From: Massilistercora timonensis
GTDB taxonomy: Bacteria > Bacillota > Clostridia > Lachnospirales > Lachnospiraceae
Direction of reading: 5' to 3'
Assembly (NCBI RefSeq): GCF_900312975.1
Contig: NZ_LT990039.1
Location: 2,232,001-2,296,000 of the forward strand
Length of the DNA stretch: 64,000 bases
Shown here: positions 1-7,703 of the stretch, one piece after another
Layout of the letters: every line of letters starts with the position of its first letter
Numbering within the stretch: the first letter of the stretch is position 1
Made by a program: the position numbers and the translations under genes
Notes under the pieces: generated by a model
Told to the model about the DNA's origin: nothing
Database searches by the model: none
Seen by the model: the letters and a program-made list of their open reading frames with translations, nothing else

Positions 1-37
1 CTAGTCTCCAGAGAGAGAAAGTGAAAGGAGTCCAGGC

Positions 38-811
38 ATGCGATTTCGTCCCTGTATTGACATTCACAACGGAAAAGTAAAACAGATCGTAGGCGGCAGC
101 CTTCAGGATGAAGGGGACTGCGCCAGGGAGAACTTTGCCTCAGACCGGGAGGCGGCGGATTTCGCCAGGCTCTATCAGAAGGACGGCCTTACCGGCGGAC
201 ATGTGATCCTTTTAAACCCGGAATCCTCTCCCTACTATTCGGAGACCAGGCGGCAGGCTTTAAGCGCCCTTGCCGCTTATCCCGGCGGCCTGCAGGCAGG
301 CGGCGGCATTACGGCCGGGAACGCGGCGGAATACCTGGACGCAGGAGCCAGCCATGTGATCGTGACTTCCTATATCTTCCGGGACGGCCAGATCCGGTGG
401 GAGAACCTGGAGCGCCTGCGGCAGACGGTGGGGAAAGAGCGGATCGTAATAGACGTAAGCTGCCGGAAGCGGGAGAACGCCTACTATATTGTGACAGACC
501 GGTGGCAGAAGTTTACAGATGTGAAGCTGACAGAAGCGATTCTGGAGAAGCTTGGAAGAAGCTGTGATGAATTCCTGGTCCACGGAGTGGACGTGGAGGG
601 CAAGGCATCTGGCGTGGAGGAAGATCTGGTCCGGCTGCTTGGCGGCTTTTCAGGGATACCGGTCACCTATGCCGGCGGCATCGGAAGTATGGCGGACCTG
701 GAGCGGTTCCGCAAGATCAGCGGCGGGAAGCTGGATTTCACCATCGGAAGCGCCCTGGATCTCTTTGGCGGAACGATCCCTTATGAGACAGTGAAAAAAG
801 GGATGATTTGA
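38..811 (+). CDS. hisA: Phosphoribosylformimino-AICAR ribotide isomerase
   Basis: Cytosolic (beta-alpha)8-barrel enzyme of the histidine pathway that isomerises ProFAR to PRFAR. Seen: 257 residues with 'PCIDIHNGKVKQI' at residues 5-17 (Asp8 is the expected catalytic acid), a mid-protein 'GGITAGN' and a C-terminal 'YAGGIGS' phosphate-binding loop. The N-terminal wording is that of the eukaryote-like HIS6 form found in many Clostridia, not the B. subtilis/E. coli form. The start is set by an AAAGGAG site 8 bases upstream. No other his gene follows; the next gene begins 38 bases on and is an amidohydrolase, so the gene sits outside a classical his operon, though the left window edge could hide neighbours. 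Confidence 0.9.
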   Translation: MRFRPCIDIHNGKVKQIVGGSLQDEGDCARENFASDREAADFARLYQKDGLTGGHVILLNPESSPYYSETRRQALSALAAYPGGLQAGGGITAGNAAEYLDAGASHVIVTSYIFRDGQIRWENLERLRQTVGKERIVIDVSCRKRENAYYIVTDRWQKFTDVKLTEAILEKLGRSCDEFLVHGVDVEGKASGVEEDLVRLLGGFSGIPVTYAGGIGSMADLERFRKISGGKLDFTIGSALDLFGGTIPYETVKKGMI

Positions 812-849
812 GCTGGCTGCTATTAAGGGCTGCGGAAGGAGGAAGTGTC

Positions 850-2466
850 ATGCTGGATCTGAAGATCGTAAATGGAAGGGTGATCGACGGAACCGGAACT
901 CCTGCTTATGAAGGCGATGTGGGGGTGAAAAACGGCAAGATCGTCCTGGGGTCCAGGGAAGAGGCCAGAGAGATCCTGGATGCCAGAGGGAAATATGTAT
1001 GTCCGGGATTTGTGGACGCACATTCCCACGGAGACGGCATCCTGGGGACCGTCTATGGAAGGATGTGCAAAGCCTGCCAGGGCATCACCACAGAGGTGGC
1101 CGGTCAGTGCGGAGAATCCATGGCTCCGGTGGTGCCAGGCCATCTGGAAGACCTGAAAGCCGTGGTGGCGGGCGATGTGGTAGATTATCCGGAGGAGATG
1201 GAAGGATTCACAGATTACCGGACTTATTTTAACTGGGTCAGCCGCCGGCCCCTGTCCGCCAATATCCGGCTTCTGACCGGGCACAGCAGTCTGCGGGCCG
1301 GTGTAATGGGATATCAGGACCGCAGACCGGATAAGTCTGAGATGGAGCAGATGAAAATGCTGCTACGGGAGGCAATGGAGCAGGGATCGCTGGGACTGAG
1401 CAGTGGTCTTATCTATGCGCCGGGATGTTATGCCGATACGGAAGAACTGACAGAATTGTGCCGGGTAGTGGCAGAATACGGTGGGATCTACACCAGCCAT
1501 ATGCGTAATGAGTCGGACGATGTGGTCAACGGGGTGAAGGAGGCGCTGGCCATCGGGCGGGAGGCCGGGGTTCCGGTGTTTCTCTCCCATCATAAGATCT
1601 GTGGCGTTCCCAACTGGGGGAAGAGCATGGAGACCCTGAAGCTGGTGGAAGAAGCAAGACAGGCGGGGCAGCAGGTGACCCTGGACCAGTATCCCTATCT
1701 TGCTTCCATGACCAATATGAACGCCGTGGTACCGCCGGATCATTTTGGAGAAGGGGCGGCGGCCCTGGCCAGGAGACTGGGAGAAAGAGGAAAAGAAGAG
1801 GGGCTTTGGCGTAAGATCGCCGGGGAGATCGAGAACCGGCAGGATTTTGAGAACCAGTACCGCAACTGCGGCGGCTGGGAGCACATTCTGATCTCTTCCC
1901 TTCCAGAGACGAAGGAATATGAGGGGATGACCGTGGCGGAGGCGGCCCGCAGGATGGGACGGGATGGAACAGATGCTTATCTGGAGCTTTTTGTCCGAAA
2001 TAAGGGGCGGGGGAATTTTATTTATTTCTCCATGTGTGAGGAAGACCTTTGCCGGATCTTTCAGGATCCCAATGTATGTGTGGGAACGGACGGACTGTGC
2101 AGGGCAATGGAGGAGAAAGGGCACCCCAGGGCGTGGAGTTCTTTTCCTCACGCCATCGCATATTTCCAGAAGGAGAAGAAGTTATTGACTTTGGAGGAAA
2201 TGATCCACAAGATCACTTTGTTGCCGGCGCAGAGGACATTTCTGGAAGGAAGAGGGGCGATCCGGGACGGCTGGGCGGCGGATCTTGTGATCCTGGACTA
2301 CGACCATCTGGAAGACCGGGCGGATTATCTTCATTCCAACGTGCCGGCAGGAGGGATTGACTGTGTGCTGGTGAACGGACAGATTGTCTATCAGGACGGA
2401 CGGCTGACCGGGAAGACGCCGGGGCGGCTTCTGCGGAGGGGATACAGGGAGGATAAGAAATGTTAG
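850..2466 (+). CDS. N-acyl-D-amino-acid deacylase family amidohydrolase
   Basis: Metal-dependent amidohydrolase-superfamily protein, 538 residues, predicted to release D-amino acids from N-acyl-D-amino acids or a related amide. Seen: the N-terminal beta-sandwich start 'VNGRVIDGTG', the metal site 'PGFVDAHSHGDG' (His58, His60), 'FLSHHK' near residue 245, and 'VGTDGL' near residue 411 with the expected catalytic Asp. The C-terminus returns to the sandwich ('GWAADLVILDYD'). The ATG at 850 is preferred over an upstream TTG because GGAAGGAGG stands just before it. It overlaps the following HAD gene by 7 bases, so the two are probably translated together. The exact substrate cannot be read from sequence; dihydroorotase-like or other D-aminoacylase paralogues are alternatives. 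Confidence 0.85.
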   Translation: MLDLKIVNGRVIDGTGTPAYEGDVGVKNGKIVLGSREEAREILDARGKYVCPGFVDAHSHGDGILGTVYGRMCKACQGITTEVAGQCGESMAPVVPGHLEDLKAVVAGDVVDYPEEMEGFTDYRTYFNWVSRRPLSANIRLLTGHSSLRAGVMGYQDRRPDKSEMEQMKMLLREAMEQGSLGLSSGLIYAPGCYADTEELTELCRVVAEYGGIYTSHMRNESDDVVNGVKEALAIGREAGVPVFLSHHKICGVPNWGKSMETLKLVEEARQAGQQVTLDQYPYLASMTNMNAVVPPDHFGEGAAALARRLGERGKEEGLWRKIAGEIENRQDFENQYRNCGGWEHILISSLPETKEYEGMTVAEAARRMGRDGTDAYLELFVRNKGRGNFIYFSMCEEDLCRIFQDPNVCVGTDGLCRAMEEKGHPRAWSSFPHAIAYFQKEKKLLTLEEMIHKITLLPAQRTFLEGRGAIRDGWAADLVILDYDHLEDRADYLHSNVPAGGIDCVLVNGQIVYQDGRLTGKTPGRLLRRGYREDKKC

Positions 2467-3296
2467 GGACAGAAGCGATCCGATGTGTCGCGCTGGATCT
2501 GGACGGAACTACACTGAACAGCCAGGGAAAGCTGAGCGAGCGGACCAGGCAGGCCATCCGGGCGGCGCTGGAGCGAAGAATCCATGTGATCGTCGCCAGC
2601 GGCCGTCCGGTCAGTTCTCTGCCGGAAGAGGTGGTTGGGATCCCCGGGATCCGGTACGCAGTCACCTCTAACGGGGCTGTGGTGAGAGACCTTGAGACGG
2701 GAGAGATCCTGCGGGAATACAAGCTGACGCCGGAGGCGGCGGAAGAGATCCTGGGGCTGACGGAAGGGATGGACGTGGCCTATGAGACCTTTATCGCCGG
2801 GATCCCTTATGCCCAGGCTTCTTATGTGGCGGACCCGGTCCGGTACGGGGCTGCTGCGGCAGCAGTGCCCTATGTGCGAAGGACTCGGAAGCCGGTGGAG
2901 GATATCCGGGGATTCATCCGGCGGCACAAGAGGGAGCTTGACAGTATCGACGTGGTGATACGGGAGGGAAAGGAAGAATTATGGAAAAAGCTGGAGACAC
3001 AGGTGGAGGACATCTATGTGACGTCCTCTGTGCCCCAGCTTCTGGAGATCTCTTATAAAGAGGCGGGAAAAGCCTCGGGCGTCCGGTTCTTGCTGGACCG
3101 TCTTAAAATTGCCAGGGAGCACCTGGCAGCCTTTGGAGACGGGGACAATGACAGCGGGATGCTGCGACTTGCCGGGATCGGCGTGGCGGTGGCCAACGCC
3201 GTTCCCGGGTGTCTGGCCGCGGCGGACCGGATCACAGGATCCAATGATGAGGATGGTGTGGCTGCGGAACTGGAACGGATACTGGCAGAGTTTTAA
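2460..3296 (+). CDS. Cof-type HAD-superfamily phosphatase
   Basis: Haloacid-dehalogenase hydrolase of the Cof/YidA class (278 residues), soluble, acting on small phosphorylated metabolites. Seen: motif I 'ALDLDGTTLNS' with Asp13 as nucleophile and Asp15 as acid/base, motif II 'VASGRP', and motif IV 'FGDGDNDSGML' near residue 225, with a C2 cap in between. Length and motif order fit the family. The start overlaps the amidohydrolase stop. It converges with a lipoprotein gene on the other strand, and the two stop regions overlap by 4 bases. The natural substrate is unknown, as for most Cof proteins. Confidence 0.88.
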   Translation: MLGTEAIRCVALDLDGTTLNSQGKLSERTRQAIRAALERRIHVIVASGRPVSSLPEEVVGIPGIRYAVTSNGAVVRDLETGEILREYKLTPEAAEEILGLTEGMDVAYETFIAGIPYAQASYVADPVRYGAAAAAVPYVRRTRKPVEDIRGFIRRHKRELDSIDVVIREGKEELWKKLETQVEDIYVTSSVPQLLEISYKEAGKASGVRFLLDRLKIAREHLAAFGDGDNDSGMLRLAGIGVAVANAVPGCLAAADRITGSNDEDGVAAELERILAEF

Positions 3297-3847
3297 TCGT
3301 CCATTCCGAAGGTGTACTCCAGGGTGTCTTCCGCCCTGTCCAGCTGATCTTCCAGAAGTTCCAGGGAGTGCTCCTGGGACCGGTAATCCTCCAGGGACAG
3401 TTCTCCCTGCCGGTACTGCATTTCGATGTCGTCGTCATAGTAGTCCAGACGGTTTTCTACATTTTCCAGTTCATGCTTTAGGTTGAAGAACTGTTCCCGC
3501 TTCTCGCTGGCGCTTCCGGATGGCTTGGCCGCTTCTGCTTCTTTGACTGCGTCCTTGACGGCGGTCTCCAGGGTGTCCAGGGTGTCGCCGGTGGAAGAGG
3601 CGGCTGCCTGGCTGGAAGATTTCTCCTTGTTATCATCTTCCTGGACGTTGTCCGGAAGGGTGGCTTCCTCTTCCGGGGAAGAGGCTTCCTGGCCGCTGCT
3701 TCTCTGGAGATCGGTGACCTGCTGCTCCAGCTGTTCTACCTTGGCTTCCAGTTCTTCTTTTTCAGCGTCGTTTCCGGCGGCGCAGCCCATCAGTGTGAAT
3801 GCGAATACAAAGATCATAACAAGTGCGGTTAATCGGATTTTTTTCAT
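3293..3847 (-). CDS. Acidic coiled-coil lipoprotein of unknown function
   Basis: A 184-residue exported protein. Seen: basic start 'MKKIRLTAL', a hydrophobic stretch, then the lipobox 'FTLMGC', so it should be lipid-anchored on the outer membrane face after LspA cleavage. The mature part starts with a heptad-like coiled coil ('ELEAKVEQLEQQVTDL'), passes through a Ser/Glu/Asp-rich linker and ends in a second charged helix. The start at 3847 is used because GGAGG lies 8 bases upstream; a longer ATG start 15 bases earlier has no good site. No family is recognised. It faces the HAD gene and is not in an operon with it. Confidence 0.75.
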   Translation of the reverse strand: MKKIRLTALVMIFVFAFTLMGCAAGNDAEKEELEAKVEQLEQQVTDLQRSSGQEASSPEEEATLPDNVQEDDNKEKSSSQAAASSTGDTLDTLETAVKDAVKEAEAAKPSGSASEKREQFFNLKHELENVENRLDYYDDDIEMQYRQGELSLEDYRSQEHSLELLEDQLDRAEDTLEYTFGMDD

Positions 3848-3963
3848 AGTAGTTACCTCCATTCATGCTTTTGATTACAGTGAGTATCTGTCTGTTATGG
3901 TTGTATCATACGGGAGAAAAATTAAAGCTATATTAAAAAATACTTTTCTTTTGAAAATAAATG

Positions 3964-3972
3964 TGATAGAAT
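3964..3972 (+). promoter_or_regulatory. Possible extended -10 promoter for tRNA-Ala
   Basis: TGATAGAAT, an extended -10 (TG-N-TAGAAT), ends 11 bases before the tRNA in a very AT-rich stretch. No good -35 was seen, which extended -10 promoters do not need. Confidence 0.45.
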
Positions 3973-3983
3973 AAATCCTGCAT

Positions 3984-4056
3984 GGGGCATTAGCGCAGTT
4001 GGGAGCGCGCCACACTGGCAGTGTGGAGGCCACGGGTTCGAATCCCGTATGCTCCA
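3984..4056 (+). tRNA. tRNA-Ala, anticodon GGC
   Basis: A 73-base cloverleaf. Acceptor stem GGGGCAT pairs with ATGCTCC and keeps the G3:U70 wobble pair that marks alanine tRNAs. The anticodon stem is CCACA/TGTGG (4010-4014/4022-4026), with loop CTGGCAG giving anticodon GGC at 4017-4019. The T arm is ACGGG-TTCGAAT-CCCGT. Discriminator base is A at 4056 and CCA is not encoded. It reads GCC/GCU alanine codons. It stands alone between a lipoprotein gene and a terminator. Confidence 0.97.
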
Positions 4057-4067
4057 TTCCTTAAGGA

Positions 4068-4098
4068 AAGCGGTGTTCAAAGAGAACGCCGCTTTTTT
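4068..4098 (+). terminator. Rho-independent terminator after tRNA-Ala
   Basis: Stem AAGCGGTGTTC with GAACGCCGCTT (one G-T pair), five-base loop, followed by a run of six T. It ends the tRNA transcript. Confidence 0.88.
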
Positions 4099-4197
4099 CG
4101 TTGGCAGATCTGTTTTTGTAAAATATAGGGAAATAAACTTGAACCAGGCCGGATATCGGGTTACTATAAAAGAAGTAAAATGAGGAGGTATGATTTT

Positions 4198-4878
4198 ATG
4201 AAGTACGAGATCAAAGGAGATACGCTCCCGGTTGTACTGTGCTACCTGGAGGGCGGCGAGAAGATGATCAACGAGGGCGGCAGCATGTCCTGGATGTCTC
4301 CCAACATGAAGATGGAGACCACCACCAACGGCGGCGTGGGCAAGGCGTTTGGCCGGATGTTCGCCGGAGAGAAGATGTTCCAGAATGTGTATACGGCAGA
4401 GGGAGGGAACGGCATGATCGCCTTTGCTTCCAGCTTCCCGGGTTCCATTCGGGCATTTGAGATCACGCCGGGACAGGATATGGTGTTCCAGAAGAGCGCT
4501 TTCCTGGCAGGGGAAGCGGGAGTAAATCTTTCCATTTTCTTCAACAAACGGTTCGGAGCAGGCCTGTTTGGCGGCGAGGGATTCATCATGCAGCGGGTAT
4601 CCGGGCAGGGGATCGTGTTCGCGGAGTTTGACGGCCATGTGATCGAATATGATCTTCAGCCGGGACAGCAGATCATTGTGGATACCGGACATCTGGCGGC
4701 TATGTCAGCCACCTGTGGCATCGATATCCAGAGCGTTCCTGGGGTGAAGAACATGCTGTTTGGCGGCGAGGGACTTTTCAACACCGTGATCACCGGTCCG
4801 GGGCATGTATGGCTGCAGACCATGCCCATCAGCAATGTGGCCGGTATCTTAAGACCGTACCTGCCTTCCGGGTCATAG
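4198..4878 (+). CDS. TIGR00266 / AIM24-family protein
   Basis: A 226-residue soluble protein of the widespread AIM24-like family, built of glycine-rich beta repeats; no biochemical role is established. Seen: start 'MKYEIKGDTLPVVLCYL' typical of the family, a central 'MSWMSPNMKMET', repeated 'GGEGF/GGEGLF' turns and 'GPGHVWLQTMP' near the C-terminus. The start at 4198 has GAGGAGG 9 bases upstream, better than the in-frame ATG at 4180. It ends 12 bases before the ClC gene, so the two probably share a transcript. Confidence 0.85.
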   Translation: MKYEIKGDTLPVVLCYLEGGEKMINEGGSMSWMSPNMKMETTTNGGVGKAFGRMFAGEKMFQNVYTAEGGNGMIAFASSFPGSIRAFEITPGQDMVFQKSAFLAGEAGVNLSIFFNKRFGAGLFGGEGFIMQRVSGQGIVFAEFDGHVIEYDLQPGQQIIVDTGHLAAMSATCGIDIQSVPGVKNMLFGGEGLFNTVITGPGHVWLQTMPISNVAGILRPYLPSGS

Positions 4879-4890
4879 GAGGGAGATCAA

Positions 4891-6453
4891 GTGAAGAAGA
4901 GTATCTCAGGAACCTTAAGCCGCGCCCGGCGGTTTCCTGTGCTCCTGATCGGAGAAGGCCTTCTGGTAGGCGGCATTGGCGGCTTCGTGGTGGTCCTGTA
5001 CCGGATGGCGCTGGATGTGGCGGGGGATTGGCTTGAGGGGATCCTTGCCTATGCGGGGCAGACGCCCTGGCGGATGGCAGGATGGTTCCTGGTGCTGGGG
5101 GCGCTGGCCTGGCTGGTGTCCCGGCTGGTGTCCTGGGAACCGCTGATCTCAGGCAGCGGGATCCCTCAGCTGGAGGGAGAGATGGCCGGGAAACTGGAGC
5201 AGAAATGGTACCGGGTCCTGCCGGCCAAATTCCTGGGAGGATTCTTGTGTCTGTTGGGAGGGCTCGCCCTGGGAAGGGAGGGCCCTTCCATTCAGCTTGG
5301 CGCCATGGCGGGCAAAGGGATCTCCCGGGGACTGGACCGGGGGAAGACAGAGGAGAAGTTCCTTCTCACCTGCGGAGCCGGAGCCGGATTGTCCGCGGCA
5401 TTTCACGCGCCTCTGGCAGGGGTGATGTTCTCCCTGGAGGAGGTGCATAAGAATTTCTCCGTCTCAGCCCTTTTGTCGGTGATGACCGCCTCTCTGACAG
5501 CGGATTTCCTGGCTACGGCAGTGCTGGGGACAGACTCTGTCTTTCAGTTTACCATCACCCGGGAGCTTCCGGTCCATTTCTACTGGATGGTCCTGGGCCT
5601 TGGCGTTGTCCTTGGGGTACTGGGAGCCTTCTATAACTGGTTTACCCTGAAGGTGCAGTCCCTCTATGACAGAGCAACGTTCTTAAATTCCACAGGCAGG
5701 ATCCTGATCCCCTTCTTCTGCGCGGGGGTTCTGGGCTTTACGGCGCCGGAGCTTCTGGGCAGCGGACACGATCTGATCGAGAAGCTGACCAGTGTGGATA
5801 TGCTGCTGGGGACGGCGGTGTTCCTTCTGGTGGGGAGATTCCTGTTTTCCGCGGTAAGCTTCGGATCCGGGGCGCCGGGCGGGATCTTCTTCCCCCTGCT
5901 GGTGCTGGGAGGCTATATGGGCGGGATCTTCGCCATGGCGGGGATCCGGCTGTGGGGGCTGGATCCGGTGTTCCTCAATAATTTTGTCCTGCTGGCCATG
6001 GCAGGGTATTTCGCGGCGGTGGTGCGGGCGCCTCTTACCGGAATCATCCTGATCTTTGAGATGACCGGGACGCTGACCCAGATGCTGTCCCTTTCTGTGG
6101 TGTCCATTGTGGCCTATGTCACGGCTACGCTTCTGGGATCCCGGCCTATCTATGAAAGCCTTCTGGACCGGCTGCTCCTTCGCAGAGGAGAGAAGCCGCC
6201 CAAAGAGCAGGGTGAGAAAATGCTGATGCATTTTGCCGTCAGCAGAGGCAGCCGGATCGAGGATCTGACCATCGGGGAGATCCAATGGCCGGAGAACTGC
6301 CTTCTGGTGGCAGTTGAACGGGGAAGCCAGGAGATCATCCCCAGAGGGAAGACCCGGCTGCTGGCAGGGGACGTGATCGTCACCATGACAGATGAGCGGG
6401 ACGAGGCCAGAGTCCATGATGAGATGGAGAAGCTGTGCCGGGAGATGTTCTGA
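4891..6453 (+). CDS. ClC-family Cl-/H+ antiporter with C-terminal RCK_C domain
   Basis: Integral membrane chloride/proton exchanger, 520 residues. Seen: the three ion-filter motifs 'GSGIPQ' (near residue 90), 'GREGPSIQ' (gating Glu) and 'GAPGGIFFPLLVLGG', plus 'SLEEVHKNF', which keeps the paired glutamates of the intracellular proton path, and the Tyr in 'RPIYESLL'. These point to a coupled antiporter rather than a channel. About ten hydrophobic helices end near residue 430; the last 80 residues ('ENCLLVAVERG...LLAGDVIVTM') match a TrkA-C/RCK_C regulatory domain facing the cytoplasm. The start is GTG at 4891 behind AGGAGGGAG. Role: acid or halide homeostasis by inference. Confidence 0.92.
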   Translation: MKKSISGTLSRARRFPVLLIGEGLLVGGIGGFVVVLYRMALDVAGDWLEGILAYAGQTPWRMAGWFLVLGALAWLVSRLVSWEPLISGSGIPQLEGEMAGKLEQKWYRVLPAKFLGGFLCLLGGLALGREGPSIQLGAMAGKGISRGLDRGKTEEKFLLTCGAGAGLSAAFHAPLAGVMFSLEEVHKNFSVSALLSVMTASLTADFLATAVLGTDSVFQFTITRELPVHFYWMVLGLGVVLGVLGAFYNWFTLKVQSLYDRATFLNSTGRILIPFFCAGVLGFTAPELLGSGHDLIEKLTSVDMLLGTAVFLLVGRFLFSAVSFGSGAPGGIFFPLLVLGGYMGGIFAMAGIRLWGLDPVFLNNFVLLAMAGYFAAVVRAPLTGIILIFEMTGTLTQMLSLSVVSIVAYVTATLLGSRPIYESLLDRLLLRRGEKPPKEQGEKMLMHFAVSRGSRIEDLTIGEIQWPENCLLVAVERGSQEIIPRGKTRLLAGDVIVTMTDERDEARVHDEMEKLCREMF

Positions 6454-6482
6454 CAGATGGGGCCAAGGTATGGGAAAAGAAG

Positions 6483-6511
6483 TTGCGCGGTCCCGCGGAT
6501 TGTAATAAGAT
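6483..6511 (+). promoter_or_regulatory. Candidate sigma-A promoter
   Basis: TTGCGC (6483-6488), 17-base spacer, TAAGAT (6506-6511), about 30 bases before the next start codon. A plausible but imperfect match. Confidence 0.45.
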
Positions 6512-6543
6512 AAGACTAGAATACCGGATGAGGAGGGAATCCT

Positions 6544-7611
6544 ATGTTTGGCAGAAGATGTACCCTGTGCGGCGGAAAGCTGGACAGTCATAATATCTGT
6601 ACAGAATGCGGGCTGGACAACAATAAGTCAGAGAAGAATTACAGGATCAATCAGAGCAGTTGCGATGATTTTCCCCTGACTCATGTCCATACAGAGACAT
6701 ACCAGGAACCCAGGAGAGAAGAGCCCCGGCGGACGGCGCAAAAGAGTTCCACGGAAAAGCAGAGGCAGACAACATCCCAGGGGACGTTCGGACAGCCGCG
6801 GCCACAACAGCAGATGTACACTGGGCAGAAGAAAAGAAGCGGCTGCATAACATGTGTGGTGGTCCTGATCGTAGCGGTGGTGATCCTTGTCCTTGTGGGG
6901 CTTCTGGCGGGTGGAGTGTTTGAATCCGGCACGGAGTATGGGTCCTACAGCGTGGAGACCGACCCTTACGCCTATGTGGAGGAAGATCTGCCGGAAACCG
7001 GGGAGAGCGTGGAATTTGAACTTCCCAGCGGCCGGTATATCGTGGGGCTTCACATCCCTTCCGGGAAATATACGGCGGATCCCAAAGGGGAGTATGACTC
7101 CATCCAGGTAAGAGACAGCGACCAGGGGATCTACCTCTATGAATACCGGGGAGACACTGCCTCAGAGGAAAGTTTTCTCGACGACCTGCGTCTCTACCCG
7201 GGAGCGGTGGTGATCATCAGCGCCCAGACGCCGGTGCCTTTTACTTCTGACAATGCCCAGACAGAGGATCTTGAGGAGGGCATGGATAATCCACTGACCC
7301 AGACGGTGGAAGTGGGGGAAGATCAGATGTTGGAGGCGGGTGTGGATTTCGAGCCAGGCACCTATGATATCCAGGTAGCTTCCGGCTCAGGAAGTGTGAA
7401 TATCGCAGTGCCGGATGAAACTGGTGAGACCTGGGGAGAGACCTACCTGAGCATGGGCGGGGACTATGGAAGTGACGGTACCCTGTACCAGAACTACATC
7501 TTCCCGGAGGGAGGCACCATCCATTGCGACGAGGGGATTACGGTCACGCTGACGCCCAGCAAGATGATCCAGTCGGAAAATTATTATGAGGATTATATGA
7601 ATTCTTATTAG
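6544..7611 (+). CDS. Zinc-ribbon, single-pass membrane protein with repeated outer domain
   Basis: Function unknown, 355 residues. Seen: an N-terminal zinc ribbon with paired cysteines (Cys6/Cys9 and Cys19/Cys22), a low-complexity charged/Gln-rich linker to about residue 95, one transmembrane helix ('VVLIVAVVILVLVGLLAGG', about 104-122), then an outer region that seems to hold two related beta-rich units, each with 'G-Y-x-V/I ... PSGKYT' or 'EPGTYDIQ' followed by 'SIQV/VNIAV'. The layout suggests a cytoplasmic metal site linked to an outer sensor or adhesion unit. GAGGAGG precedes the ATG. A purF-like gene follows after 92 bases. Confidence 0.72.
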   Translation: MFGRRCTLCGGKLDSHNICTECGLDNNKSEKNYRINQSSCDDFPLTHVHTETYQEPRREEPRRTAQKSSTEKQRQTTSQGTFGQPRPQQQMYTGQKKRSGCITCVVVLIVAVVILVLVGLLAGGVFESGTEYGSYSVETDPYAYVEEDLPETGESVEFELPSGRYIVGLHIPSGKYTADPKGEYDSIQVRDSDQGIYLYEYRGDTASEESFLDDLRLYPGAVVIISAQTPVPFTSDNAQTEDLEEGMDNPLTQTVEVGEDQMLEAGVDFEPGTYDIQVASGSGSVNIAVPDETGETWGETYLSMGGDYGSDGTLYQNYIFPEGGTIHCDEGITVTLTPSKMIQSENYYEDYMNSY

Positions 7612-7638
7612 ACAAAAATGCATCCCGTGTGTTACAAT
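7609..7638 (+). promoter_or_regulatory. Weak promoter candidate before the PurF-like gene
   Basis: TAGACA (7609-7614), 18-base spacer, TACAAT (7633-7638). The -35 overlaps the previous stop codon. Confidence 0.4.
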
Positions 7639-7703
7639 GGCGGGGCGAGAATCGCACAGAACAGAAACCATAAGACAGGATATGACAGAAAGGAAGAAGA
7701 TAC

